From Nageia nagi (taxonomy: Eukaryota; Pinophyta): DNA of 64,000 nt. The notes beneath the pieces are model-generated. The model was not told where the DNA came from. It worked only from the letters and a program-made list of their open reading frames with translations, and searched no databases. Every line of letters begins with the position of its first letter. Within the stretch, counting starts at the first letter, position 1. Shown here piece by piece: positions 35,143 through 47,377 of this stretch. A program made the position numbers and the translations under genes. Location: contig JBITNC010000001.1 in assembly GCA_050084985.1 (NCBI GenBank), positions 6,696,001-6,760,000 of the forward strand, read 5' to 3'.

Positions 35143-36559
35143 TGAAGGTATTTAATGTTATATGGTTTGAATTCTAGTGGAATTTTGAATACCAATGACT
35201 ACTAATTGCCTATACTATCCATATACGGTTACACCTACCAGATTTAGTATGTTGCAGGACCATAGTTGAGTGTTGAATAATCAAGATCTATTCCTTTTAT
35301 TGATACATATATGATTTTGTAATTATTAATTTATGCCCATACTCTTCTCTAATTTTGTGGACCCTTCATTTATATTTTTGATTCCCATACTACCTTCTCT
35401 AAGTTTTATGGGTGCTTCATTTATGTTTTTGCATGGATCTGCAATCTATGAGTTCACATGGAGCCTTCTACACTCTACTTTATTCTTGTATAAATAGGGA
35501 CTTCATTTCCCATTCATAGAAATAGATTAATGTAATTTTATGTTGCCATTTTGGCTCTAGAATATAAAGCATTCATATTTACTTTGTAATACCTCATGGC
35601 TGTGTGGCATGTTATCTCTTTTGAAACTTGTATGGTTGAGAAACACTTACAAATATTTTGCCTCTAATTCAAGGTGATATTTACTTATTTGTGATAATTT
35701 TACTTCATGGGTACTTGTATGTATTACCACTTTTGAGTAAATAGTTTTGTTATTTTATGTTTTATCAAACTACCTTTGTTTGGTTTAGCTTATCTTTTGG
35801 GGGCTAGATATTTGTATCTAGATATCCATTTAGTGTGATTCCTTCTTGATTGGATTACTAATCATAAGACCTTTCTAACCATGTATACTTTATTATAATT
35901 GTTGGTGGAACACACTTATAAATCCCAAAATACAAAACTACCCTTTCTACATTCATGCTTAGTGAGCCTTATGAAGTTTGTTTGCTTAAACTTAATTTTG
36001 ACCCTTCCATAAATCTTGAAAGTATATTGGACCTTCACCATTAGATAGAGAATTTCTTTATGATAATTTTTATGGGTCATAGTGTAAGGTTTTTTTAGGA
36101 ATCACATAAGTTACAAGCTTCAAAATTTTTCTACCCTCATGCTCTAGACTACAGATTCCACAACTGTTGATTTTCCCAAAGTACCAAAAAAATCTTCTCA
36201 ACCACAAATTGTTGGATCCCTAATATTTCCAAATTTCACTATTTTCTAATTTCTCTAGAGCTCTATCTTTGAAAATTTTATTTCCTTTAGTGTTTTGATT
36301 CTCTCAAAAATTTGATCAGTCCTAACCCATCAAAATCTTTTAGAACCTTAGTCAAATTTATGGTATCAAAGCTTGGAGCTTTGAGCATCCAAAATCATCA
36401 TTTGGATTCAGAGCTATTGTATTGATCCTGTTTGATCTAAATTATTCAATTGGTATCAAATAATTTGTACCTTTTTCACCATTCCTAGGGAGTGGTGACT
36501 TCAGAAACTTCACATAGTATTAGAGCCATATTTTTATCTTAAAACCTTCAAATTCTTCA
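35143..36559 (+). repeat. Copia-3 5' LTR
   Basis: It starts TGAAGGTATTTAATG and ends AAATTCTTCA. A TATA box TATAAATA lies at 35,489-35,496, at the position expected for the LTR promoter; the 3' LTR has the same box at 40,870-40,877. Confidence 0.88.
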
Positions 36560-36592
36560 TTTGGTATCAGATCCATCCGATCTATTGGGTTA

Positions 36593-37480
36593 ATGGATCC
36601 AAAGAATGAAAATTCTTTGCAATTGTAGATCCTTGTATTCAGTGGAGAACATTATAAATATTGGAGCATATGTATGCAAACCTTTCTCATCTCATAAGAC
36701 TTGTGGAGTCTTGTTTCTTAGGGATATCTTGAACCTAATGATGCAACCTTTGCTGCACTTACAACAAATGAAAAGTAGGAACTCATGGAGACCAAAAAGA
36801 AGGATACCAAAGATTTGTTTACTATATAAAGTGTAATAAATGTTACAATTATTCCTAATATTACAAAATGTAAGTTCTCCACTGTTGCATGGTATACTCA
36901 TGAGATTGCTTATAAGAGATCATTCAAAGTTAGAGTAGCAAAGCTACAATTCTTGCAATGAGAGTTTGAATTTATTTGGATGGGAGATGATGATACTATT
37001 GAACTCTTTATGAATAGAGTTTAAGATTTAGTGAATGCACTTCATTCACATGGTGAGTAGCTTGATGACATACAAAATAGAAAGAAGGTGTTGAGAAGCC
37101 TTCCATTGAAGTTTGATCCTCTCACCACTGCAATTGAGGAGTCTAGGAACTTAATTTAGCTCAATCTCCCAAAATTGATTGGAATCCTCTAAACATATGA
37201 GCATAAACTCCCAGATAGAGCTAAGAACTTGGAACAAGCATTCCAATACAAACTCCAAATGAATGAACAACCTTCTACTTCCTCCAACTCAGAATCCACT
37301 TCTAGAGGCCATGGTAGAAGTTGTGGTGGTAGTGGCCATGGAAGAAGCAATCATAGTATAGGAAGAGATCGATCAACTAGTAGAAACTAGAGAAAAACCT
37401 TTTGACATTATGAATTCTATGAAAATATAATCACATAGAGCAATATTATTTCCAAAAGGAGTATAAATCCAACTATAATG
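36593..37480 (+). pseudogene. Copia-3 gag
   Basis: It starts at ATG 36,593 (MDPKNENSLQL) with a stop directly after, at the same place as in copia-1 gag. The capsid-like region follows in pieces: DTKDLFT near 36,807, RSLPLKFDPLTTAIEESRNL near 37,097, and a Gly/Arg/Ser-rich stretch (GHGRSCGGSGHGRS) near 37,310. The zinc knuckle that should follow is too decayed to identify. Confidence 0.75.
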
Positions 37481-37499
37481 AAGAGCAAAATGATGGTAA

Positions 37500-40400
37500 T
37501 AATGTATTCCTCACCCATAATAACTTTGAAGTTATTGATGACCATATTTGGCATCTAGATAGTGAGTGTTCTAATCATATGAATTTGAACAAAAGTTTAT
37601 TTATTAAAATTGAATAAAATACTTTGGAAAAGTCTAACTTGATGATAATAATCAAGTTGACATTATCGAAAAGGGTACTTTTGATTTTAAAGCAAAGACT
37701 GGCAAGATCGTGCTATGCATGACACTTTGTATGTTGGCAACTTGAAGCATAATCTCCTTACCATTGGAAAAATGTGCTCAAAAGACTATTATTTAGTATT
37801 CAAGAAGAAAATATACACTATCATCAATAAGGATAACAAGTAGGTTATTGCGATGATTCTCATGTTTGAGAATCACATGTATATGCTATAGATGTAGTCA
37901 ACAATAATCAAATACCTGAATCCACCACTGATCATGCTTGGTTATGGCATTGAATATGTAGCCACATCAATTTTAATTCACTTCATGGATTACCTAATCT
38001 TGTGAGAGGTATGCAAACCTTCTCACTACCTCCTAAAACTTTATGTGAGAACTGCATTTCTGATAAACAACATAGAGATAGATTTCCTTCCCACCCTCAC
38101 CATGCAAAGGCATCTTTGGAGTTGGTTCATGATAATATTTGTAGACTTATGCAGACTCCCACCTTGGCCAATTATAGGTATATGCTTATCTTTAATGATG
38201 ATTATTCTTGAATGAGTTGGTTGTATTTGTTGCAGGCTAAGTTAGATGCCTTTGAAACTTTTGTTAAGTTCAATATGCTTGTTAAGAAGAAGTCCAAATA
38301 TCATCTCAAGAAGTTGTAGATAAACTGTGATGGTAAATTCACTTAAAATGAGTTTAAATAATTCTACCAAAAACATGTAATCAAGTAGCAATATACAACT
38401 ACCTACACTCCATAATAGAATAAAGTGGTTGAAAGGAAGAATAAAAATATCAATGAGATGGCCCAGAGCATGCTCAAGGAGATTGGTATGGACACCAAAT
38501 TATGGGGAGAAGCTATACACACTGATTTCTACTTATTGAATTATTGCCCTACCAAGGTTATGTAGCATTCAAAACTCTATGATGCTTGGTTTGGAAAGAA
38601 ATCTAGTCTCTCACACCTCTAGATCTTTGGCTCTACCTGTTACATGCATGTGCCTAAGGAGAATATGAAGAAATTAGATGAAAAATACATCAAATGTATC
38701 TTTGTGGGATCCTATGATAAATCCAAAGCTTATCGATGCTATGATCTAGTTCCTTGAATGATTTTGTTGCCCTTGACATCACTCTGACATTTGAGAAATC
38801 CTATGTGGATGATGTAGATGATAAAATGCAACCTCTCTAGTATCAACAACCTAACCTCCCTACAACTCAAACTCCTTACAAAAGAAGGATTTCCATAGAT
38901 AATTCAAAATCTCAAATGTTGTACAAGGATTTTAGTAGAAGAGTAACTCAAAAACAAGCAAGGGAGGTGATCAAATCACCAATTATGCCTTGATATCCTC
39001 TTCTCTTTTTGAGCATTCTAACTTTAAAGAGCTATTACAAATGAAGATTGGAAAAAGTCACCAAGTATGAGAATAAACAAATCCAAAAGAATGAATCTTG
39101 GGAGCTTGTACCTACTCCAAAGCATCAAAATATTATTGGATTCAAGTGGATATATAAGCTCAAGCACAATGATGATGGTAGCATTGCCAAGTATAAGGCC
39201 CAACTAGTGGCTAAGGGCTATGTTCAAAAGGAAGGGATTGCTTATGAAGATACTTTTACACTAGTTGTCAGATCTGATACAGTCCACTCTCTTCTTGCTC
39301 TTACATTACATCTTGGTCTTATTTTATACAAAATGGATGTAAATTATTCCTTATTCAATGAATATTTAAAGGAATAAGTGTATGTGAATCAACCCTAAGG
39401 ATTCACTGTTGATGTTCATGAAGATAAGATATACCAACTAAAGAAAGATCTTTATGGGATCAAGCAATCACCAAGAGCTTGGTATTCCTGAATTAACATC
39501 TTATTTTAGATTAACATATAATTCCATTTGAATGGTTATCATAGGTGATTTATAGAAGCTACTTTGTTCATATGTTGATTATATTATCTTCATGAACACT
39601 TCCTTCTATATGTTGCATACATTCAAAACTATCATGATTAAGGAGTTTAAGATGATTTATTTGAGTAACACATAATAATTTCTTGGTATGCAAGTTTAGA
39701 AGTCATCCTTTGATATTTTCATCACTCAATTCAATTATGTTGATGACATGCTTTCCAAGTTTTCCATGAAGGATTGAAAACTTCTTGATTCTCTAGTAGT
39801 GCTTGGCACCAAACTCATGAAGGATAATTCTACTCCTCTTGTGGATGCCACTCTATATTGGTCCCTTATTGGTAGTCTCATGTATCTTATAGCCACTTAA
39901 TTGGATATTATGTATGCAGTTAGCCTTATGGCTAGATTCATACACTCTCCACATTAATCTCATTGGATAGTCACTAAGAGGATCCTCCAATATGTTAGTG
40001 GCACCAAATTCTTTGATCTATTGTATAAATCTGTTGACATCCTTGAGGCTTACATTGATGCTAATTAGGCTAAAAGCCTTAATGATAGGAAAAACATCTT
40101 TGAATATGCTTTCTTCTTTTTTGGCTTTATTATCTCATGGAGTAGCAAGAAGAAACATACTATTTCTCTTTCTACTGCTGAAGTAGAATACATGGTTGCC
40201 TCCTTTGCTGGAACTTAAGCCATTTTGATGGCTCAGTTATTTGAAGACTTGGGTTTGGTTCCTCCCTTGTCCATTCCTATTCATTATGACAACACCAACA
40301 CCATTTCTATGACTAAGAACTTGGTGTTTTACAATTGAAGAAAGCATATGAACATCTAACATCATTTTATATGCAACTTAGGGACTAATGGATTCATGGA

Positions 40401-40500
40401 ATTTGCATTTTGTAAGTATAAAGATTGACTTGCAAACATTTTCATCAAGGCTCTACCTAAGGATTGATTCCTTAGTCTTTAACATAAACTTAAAGTTCAA
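37500..40500 (+). pseudogene. Copia-3 pol
   Basis: Protease: the active site reads DSE instead of DSG (about 37,557). Integrase: zinc domain near 37,945-38,075 (CENCISDKQH), core from ELVHDNI near 38,120 to VVERKNKN near 38,430, with two adjacent stops in the TPQQNG motif. Reverse transcriptase: [20 protein letters not shown] near 39,135, then KMDVNYSLFNEYLKE near 39,330 with a stop. The catalytic motif reads YVDY rather than YVDD (about 39,570), removing one metal-binding aspartate. RNase H follows from about 40,050 (SWSSKKKHTISLSTAEVEYM near 40,136). Many TAG/TAA codons lie in one frame, suggesting decay mostly by point mutation. Confidence 0.85.
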
Positions 40501-40523
40501 CCCATTCACATTAAGGGGGAGAA

Positions 40524-41298
40524 TGGAGGAATTTAATATTCTATGATTTGAATTATAGTATAATTTTGAATACCAATAGCTACTGACCACTTGTACTATC
40601 CATATACTATTACAATTACCAGATTTAGTATGTTGTAGGACCATAGTTGAATGTCGAATACTCAAGATTTTTTCCTTTGAATGAGACATATCTAATTTTG
40701 TACTTCTTCACTGATGCCCATTCTCTTCTCTAATTTTTTGGCCGCTTTATTTATATTTTTAATCTCCATACCACTTTTTCTTATTTTTATGGGTGCTTCA
40801 TTTATGTTTCTATGTGGATCTATAATCTGTGAGTTCATTTGGATCCTTCTACACTCCAATTTCTTCTTATATAAATAGAGACTTCATTTCTCATTCATAG
40901 CAACAAATTAATGTAATGTTATGATACCATTTTGGCTCTAGAATATAAAGCATTCATATTTGCTCTGTAATACCTCATGGTTGTGTGACTTGTTATCTCT
41001 TTTGAAGGTTATATGCTTGAGAAATAATTTAAATATTTTATCTCTAATTCAAGGTGATATTGACTTATTTTTGTCATTTTACATTGTGGGTACTTATCTG
41101 TATTCTCACTTTCAAGAAAATAGTTTTGTTATTTTGTAATTTGTCAAATTGCATTTGTTTGGTTTAGTTTACCTTTTTGGGGTTAGATATTTTTGTCTAG
41201 ATATCCATTTAGTGTGATTCCTTATTGGTTTTATTGTTGATTGCAACATGTTTCCAACCATATGCCCTTTATTATCATTATAGGTAGAACACACTTAG
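40524..41298 (+). repeat. Copia-3 3' LTR, first part
   Basis: It starts TGGAGGAATTTAATA after the polypurine tract and runs in parallel with the 5' LTR until the copia-4 insertion point. The last five bases (CTTAG, 41,294-41,298) are the target site duplicated by copia-4. Confidence 0.9.
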
Positions 41299-41831
41299 TG
41301 TTGAAACTAAACTTCATCAAACTCCAAAATTCAAGCTCAAAAAGTTAAATATTACATCTTATGATAAAACATATCTCCCCACCATGTTTACAAACAAAAT
41401 GCCATCATGTTTCCTAAACACCTTCGCATTTTACAAAAACGTGCCCACCCAACTAGTTTAACCTAAAATGTGACTATGTTTCATCATAACAATTCCTCAA
41501 TAATTTCCATTGAATTGCTAAGTAGTTTGAGCTATCTTTTAGTTAGTTTTATGTTCATTTTTCTTTATGTTATTACTTCTTTAGTATTTTCATGTATAAA
41601 TAAGTGATTTCAACTCATTTTTGGGTTAGATTATGGAATCATTTGATATAACTTGTAAATTGCAATTTGTACTTGCAAAGAAAATAATTTGACAAAATAT
41701 CACATTAAGGATTCCACTATTTTTCTAGATTTGTATCAATTTTTGAATTGTGTAATATAATTGTGAATGTTGGGTGGATTTTTGATGATTATATAAGTCT
41801 TTTTATTTATGATAAATTGATTTAAACTTCA
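41299..41831 (+). repeat. Copia-4 5' LTR
   Basis: 533 bp, TG...CA ends. It matches 46,216-46,728 with scattered substitutions and small indels. Confidence 0.9.
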
Positions 41832-41949
41832 TTTTCATATTAAAGCTAGTAGATCTATATTGAGTTTTGTTAGGTTTAAAAAATATGGGTATTTCGCAAA
41901 AAGTTTGGAAAGAATTTCTTTTGTAGATCGAAGTGGTGTTGAAGACCCA

Positions 41950-42980
41950 ATATCATTGAAAACAACTCAAAATTTATACCAATCCCAAAATTTGATGGAT
42001 AAAATTATGAATATTGGAGCATCCAGATGATGACTCTCTTGAAAGGTAAAGACTTGTGGGACATTGTTGAAGATGGATACAAAGAGCCAGATGATTGGAG
42101 TGTCTTGAGTGAAGATAAAAAGAAGAAAACCAAAGAGAAGAAGAAGAAGAATTTTTTATCTTTGTCACATATCCAATATGCTCTTGATAAGAGTATAGTT
42201 CCAAGAATTTAATCCCATAGGACCATTATTGATGCATGGAAAGCCTTGAAATAAGGCTATAAAGGAAGTGTCAAAGTGAAGGATATGAAGCTTTAGATCC
42301 TCAAAAGAGATTTTGAGAATCTCAAATAGTATGAAAATGAGAGTGTGGGTGATTATTGTGTAAAGGTGAAGGCCATAATGAATAAAATGGCCACCCTTGG
42401 TGATGATTTGGACAAAGCCTTGATAATGAAAAATAATTATGAGGATTTTATTACCAAAATGAGACAATATGGCTCTTGTAATTCTAGAAACCAAATATAT
42501 TTTCATTATCTCAAGAAGAGAGATTTTTGAGATGGTCTAATGTTGGTATAAGTGAAGAACAAGCATTCTCAACTAGAGAGAATGAAAATACTAGTGGAAG
42601 AGGTTAAGGTAGAGGCTTTAGAGGTAGAGGTCAGAATGAAAGAGGAGGAAGAAGAGGCTCTTTTAGAAGATAAAGAGGAAGAGATCATATTTAAAATGGT
42701 GACCAATACAATAGTGTAAGTGCAAGTACTATAGGGGGATATAGTACAAGAGGTAGAGGAAGGGACAAGAGGAATGTCCAATGATATCATTGTAATAAAT
42801 TTGATCATTTTGAGAGAGAGTGTAGGCTGAAACAAGCCTCTCAAGATAGTAGATCAATGAATTATGGTGAAGAAAATTCCTATGAATATAATGGGGAAGA
42901 AGATTCATATGAAGAAGTTGTCTTGTTTCTTTCTATTTTCCAAGAGGAGAATCATAAAGCCAAAGAACTTCTTTAACAAG
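41950..42980 (+). pseudogene. Copia-4 gag with zinc knuckle
   Basis: The copia gag region starts with FIPIPKFDG and NYEYWSIQMMTLLKGKDLWD near 41,970-42,060 and ends in an Arg/Gly-rich stretch (about 42,595-42,780). A complete CCHC knuckle, CxxCxxxxHxxxxC (HCNKFDHFERECR), lies near 42,790-42,830. A Glu/Asp/Tyr-rich linker leads to protease. Several stops interrupt an otherwise mostly continuous frame. No convincing start codon was fixed. Confidence 0.78.
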
Positions 42981-45900
42981 AAGAAGATGATGAAACTTGG
43001 GTTATTGATAGTGGTTGTTCACACTACATGACCATAAAGAAGTAGCTTCTATCATATTTTGATCATTCCTTTAGTTTTAGCACTAAAATTGGGAATGAAA
43101 AACTCTTGGAGGTGATTGCAAAGGGGGACATGGTGGTTCCTACTAAGAAAGGTACTATGAAGGTAAAAAGTATTTATTTTGCTCCTAATTTGAAATAATC
43201 TCTTTTAAGTGTTGGAAAAATGCTAGAAAAAAATTATAAATTAGTTTTTGAAGATAAAATGTGCAAGATATATGATAATAATAGAGGTGAAAGGGTGGTC
43301 ACTATAGTAAAAATGAATAAAAATAAGCTTTTGCCCATCAAGTTTATGGAGCAAGGGGGAGGTTTTGCTTGTGTGAGCATTGATGATAGTGCTAATTTAT
43401 GGTATTTGAGGTTTTACCATGTGAATTTTTAGCATTTAAGACTTTTGTATCCACTTGTTTATGGTTTGTCAAAGGTCCAAGATACTAATAAAGTGTGTGA
43501 AGGGTGTGCTCTTGGAAAGCATGCAAGGGGGCATTTTCCAAAGAATGAAGCATGGAGGTTCCAATATCTTCTACAATTGGTGCATAGTGATATTTGTGGA
43601 CCAATGCAAATACAAAGTATGGGTAAAGCTTCTTATTTTCTCACCTTTATTGATGTTTTTTCTAGATATTGTTGGGTATTCTTTCTTAAACACAAAGATG
43701 AGGCATTTGAGTGCTTCAAGACTTTTATAGTTAGTGTTGAGAACCAAAGTGGGCATATAATTAAGTGTTTAAGAACTAATTGTGGTGGTGAGTTTTGTTC
43801 TAATGATTTCATGATTTTTTGTAGAGATTCTAGAATTAAGAGGCAATTGAATTCACCATACACACCCCAACAAAATGGAGTGGTTGAAAGAAAGAACCAG
43901 AATTTGATAGAGATGGCTAGGTGTATCATGCACATAAAAGGTTTGAGTAATTTTTATTAGGATGAAGCTATCCAAACTACTATTTATATTTTAAATAGGA
44001 GTCATACAAAAAGTTTGGATAATATTACTCCTTATGAGAGTTGGCTTGGAAAGAAACCAAGTGTGAAATATTTTAAAGTTTTTGGTTATGTTGCTTATGT
44101 TAATGTGAATGATGAGCATAGAAAAAAGCTTGGTGCCAAGAGTGAGAAGTACATTTTTATTGGATATAGTAAACACTCTAAAGATTATAGATTTTTTAAT
44201 CCAATTTCTCATGAAGTTGTGGTGTCTAGAGATGCCATTTTTGATGAAGGGGGAAATTGGAAGTCTCAAAAATGCCAAAAGGTTGTTGTTGATGATAGCA
44301 TGTTTGAAGAAAATGACCAAGGAAGTGTTCAACCCAACCATGTTTCACATAATCAAGTTCAGCCTAGATTTAATACCTCTTCACAAATGGGATCTTCAGT
44401 TACTTCTTCAAGTCCACAACATGGTTCTTCTTCATCTCCATCACCAATTGCAATTGTAAATCAGTCAATAAAAGGTAAAAAGTGTTAAAGGATCATGCCT
44501 CTTCTCAAATGTTAGACCAAAGAGCTAGATGCTACTTTGTAAAGGATGGAAAATTTACAAATGTTAGGAGATGAAGACAAAGGTGAGGCCAAAGGTGATG
44601 TGGTAAATTATGTTTTAATGTCTTCTACTTCCAATGTCATGTTATTATTTCTTCTTAAGTTACTAAATTTGATGATTTTGAGCCTTCTTGTTTTGAACAA
44701 GCATGTTCTAACAAAGTGTGGATGAAGGCTATGAATGAAGAGATTTCTTCCATTTTCAAGAATGATACATGGGAGTTATGTGTGATACACCAAAATAGGA
44801 ATGCATTGGATGTAAATGGATCTATAATATCAAGAGGAATAGTTATGGTTCCATTGAAAGGCACAAATCATGGATGGTTGCAAAAGGGTTCACACAATAG
44901 TATGGTATAGACTATATGGAGACTTTTGCTCCTATTGAGGGGCAAGAGACAATATAGATGGTGCTTTCATCAGCTTCCCATAAGCACTGGAATGTGCATC
45001 ATATGGATGTGAAGAGTGGATTTCTTAATGGTTATCTTAAAGAGGAATTGTATGTGGCACAAACTCAAGGTTTTGAGGTTCAAGGAAAAGAAGATCAGGT
45101 TTAGAAATTGAAAAAGGTATTATATGGGCTAAAGCAAGCTCCAAGAGCTTGGTACATAAGAATAAATGACTACTTTATCAAGTGTGGTTTCCAAACAAGC
45201 AAGAGTGAACATAATTTGTACTATAAGAAGTAAGGTATTGGAATTATACTTGTTTGCTTGCATGTAGATGATTTATTATTTATGGGAAGTAGTTTTCATT
45301 ATGTGATTCTTTTAAAGCTGATATGAAAAAGGAATTTCATATGACTAATCTTGGTTTGATGAGTTATTTCTTGGGCATGGAGGTACATCAAACATATGAT
45401 GAGATATTTCTTTACCAAGCCAACTATGCTAGAGAAATGTTGAACAAGTTTGGTATGAGTGAATGCAAACCTATAGCTACTCCAATTGCAAATGGAGAGC
45501 TTTTGTGTTCAGATGATGGGGATGAAAAAGTAAATAAAATAGAGTATAGAAGCATTATGGGGAGTTTAATGTTCCTATGTAACACAATGTCAGATATATG
45601 CTATGATGTATCACTTTGTTCTAGGTACATGGCTGATCCTTTTTGCTTACACTTGAAAGCAGCCAAAATAATCCTAAGGTATGTGCATGGTATAGTAGAT
45701 TTTGGCATTCATTAATTCTATACTAATAATGAGAAGTTGGTTGGATTTAGTGACAATGATTGGGGGAGTAATCTAGATGATGAGAAGCCCACTAGTGGTA
45801 ATTGCTTCTCATTTGGTACATGTTTGATTACTTGGAGTTATAAGAAGCAAACTACAGTAGCTTTGTCTTCTATAGAGATTGAGTATATAACATTGACCTT

Positions 45901-46205
45901 AGTTGGTGCACAAGCCTTATAGATTTGAAAAGTTCTTGATGATATAAGTGAAAATCAAGAACAACCTACTACTCCTTTTTGTGACAACCAAAGTGCCATT
46001 AAGTTGGCACAAAATCTAGTCCACCATGCTTATTCAAAACACTTTGATATCAAGTACCACTTTATCAGAGATATGGTGGAGAAAAATATGATTAAACTAA
46101 GGTATTACAATTCAAAATAAAAAATTGCTAATATATTCACAAAACATGTTACTAAATATCAATTTTTGATGTTGAGAGACCTGATTGTTAGCCCTCTCAC
46201 CATCA
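42981..46205 (+). pseudogene. Copia-4 pol
   Basis: Protease: WVIDSGCSHYM near 43,003. Integrase: zinc domain from about 43,395 (CEGCALGKH near 43,497); catalytic core with HSDICGPM near 43,585. The second catalytic aspartate is replaced by asparagine (LRTNCGGEF near 43,770), and the glutamate of the DDE triad lies before the intact TPQQNGVVERKN (43,865). Reverse transcriptase: MKAMNEEISSIFKNDTWE near 44,725, frameshifts near 44,800-44,830, [20 protein letters not shown] near 45,000, and catalytic HVDD near 45,265. RNase H: about 45,725-46,100 (VALSSIEIEYITL near 45,860). The tail IANIFTKHVTKYQF closes pol near 46,160. Confidence 0.88.
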
Positions 46206-46215
46206 AAGGGGAGTA

Positions 46216-46728
46216 TGTTGAAACTAGACTTCTCTAGAATCTGAAATTCAATCTTAAAAACTTAAATATTGAATATTTTAAAAAACTTATTCTCCCCATA
46301 ATTTTTTCAAATAAAATATTACCACATTTCCTAAACACCCTGTATTTTGTAGAAATGCTCCCACCTAGTGCGTTTAGCTTGAAATGCAATTGCATTTTCG
46401 CCTGATAGTTTCCAATGAACTGCCAAGTAGTTTTAGCTCTCTTTCAGTTAGATTTACATTTATTTTTCCTTTTGTTATTAATTATTTAGAATTTTAATAT
46501 ATAAATAAGTGATTTTAACTTATTTTTGGGTTTGATTATGGAATCATTTGGTGTAACTTGTAAATTGCACCCTTGTACTTATAAAGCAAACTATTTGATA
46601 AAATATCATAGTAAGAATTCCATTATTTTTTTTCAAATTTGTATCAATTTTTAAAATATGTAATGCAATTATGAATGTTGGATGATTATATAGGTCTTTT
46701 TCTTCATGATAAATTGATTTAAACTTCA
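46216..46728 (+). repeat. Copia-4 3' LTR
   Basis: 513 bp, immediately after the polypurine tract. It ends ...TTAAACTTCA and is followed by the CTTAG duplication. Confidence 0.9.
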
Positions 46729-46733
46729 CTTAG

Positions 46734-47372
46734 GAATCCCAAAATACAAAACCTACCTTTTCTGTAGTTGTGCTTAGTGAGCCTTATGAAGTATGTTTGC
46801 TTCAGCATAATTTTTACCCTTTCTTCCATCTTGAAAGTATTATAGACCTCCACATTGTATAAATAATTTCTTATTGATCATTTTAATGGGTCATAATGAT
46901 AGGTTTTGTTAGGAATTGCATAAGTTATAGGCTCTAGACATTTCCCACCCTCACCCTCCAAACTATAGATTCCACATTGTTGATTTTCCTTAAGTCCTAG
47001 CAAAATCCTTTTGACAAAAATTAATCAAATCCTTAGTATTTACAAATTTCAATATTTTTTTATTTCTCAAAAAATCTATCTTTAAAACTTTCATTTCCTT
47101 CAATGTTTTTATTTTCTCAAAAATTCAACCAATCCTAGCCCATCAAATTCTTCCAAAATCCTGACCAAATTTATGGTATCATAACTTGGAGCCTTGAGCC
47201 TCAAAAATAATAATTTGGATTCAAAGCTCTTGTATTGAGCCTATTAAATCTAAATTATTCAATTGGTATCAGATCATTTATGCCTTGTTCACCATTCTTG
47301 GGGATTGCTGAATTTAGAAACTTCACTTGGTATTAGAGCCTTGTTTTTATCTCTAAACCTTCAAATTATTCG
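46734..47372 (+). repeat. Copia-3 3' LTR, second part
   Basis: It continues the copia-3 LTR exactly where the first part stops: 'gaatcccaaaatacaaaacc' corresponds to 'aaatcccaaaatacaaaact' at 35,923. It ends AAATTATTCG, against AAATTCTTCA in the 5' LTR, followed by the CTTCA duplication. Confidence 0.9.
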
Positions 47373-47377
47373 CTTCA

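Larger units (their letters stand above)
41299..46728 (+). mobile_element. Copia-4: Ty1/copia element nested in the copia-3 LTR
   Basis: A 5,430-bp element flanked by the perfect duplication CTTAG (41,294-41,298 and 46,729-46,733). LTRs: 41,299-41,831 and 46,216-46,728, both starting TGTTGAAACTA and ending AACTTCA. Each has a TATA box TATAAATA (41,595-41,602 and 46,500-46,507). A decayed primer site (ATATTAAAGCTAG near 41,840) follows the 5' LTR, and a polypurine tract (AAAGGGGAGTA) precedes the 3' LTR. It is the youngest copia insertion by position, and its reading frame is the least damaged, but it is still broken. Confidence 0.93.
35143..47372 (+). mobile_element. Copia-3: Ty1/copia element inserted in the PPR pseudogene and containing copia-4
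   Basis: Flanked by the perfect duplication CTTCA (35,138-35,142 and 47,373-47,377). Without the nested copia-4 and its duplicated CTTAG it is about 6.8 kb. The 5' LTR (1,417 bp) and the rejoined 3' LTR (775 + 639 = 1,414 bp) agree in length. Order: LTR, primer site TGGTATCAG (36,562), gag, protease, integrase, reverse transcriptase, RNase H, polypurine tract AAGGGGGAGAA (40,513-40,523), LTR. Protein similarity places it with copia-1. The insertion split a PPR codon run on the opposite strand. Confidence 0.92.

Noticed and set aside
43633-44341. Two open minus-strand frames of 100 and 116 codons
   Set aside because: They are shadows of copia-4 integrase, which is clearly coding on the plus strand.
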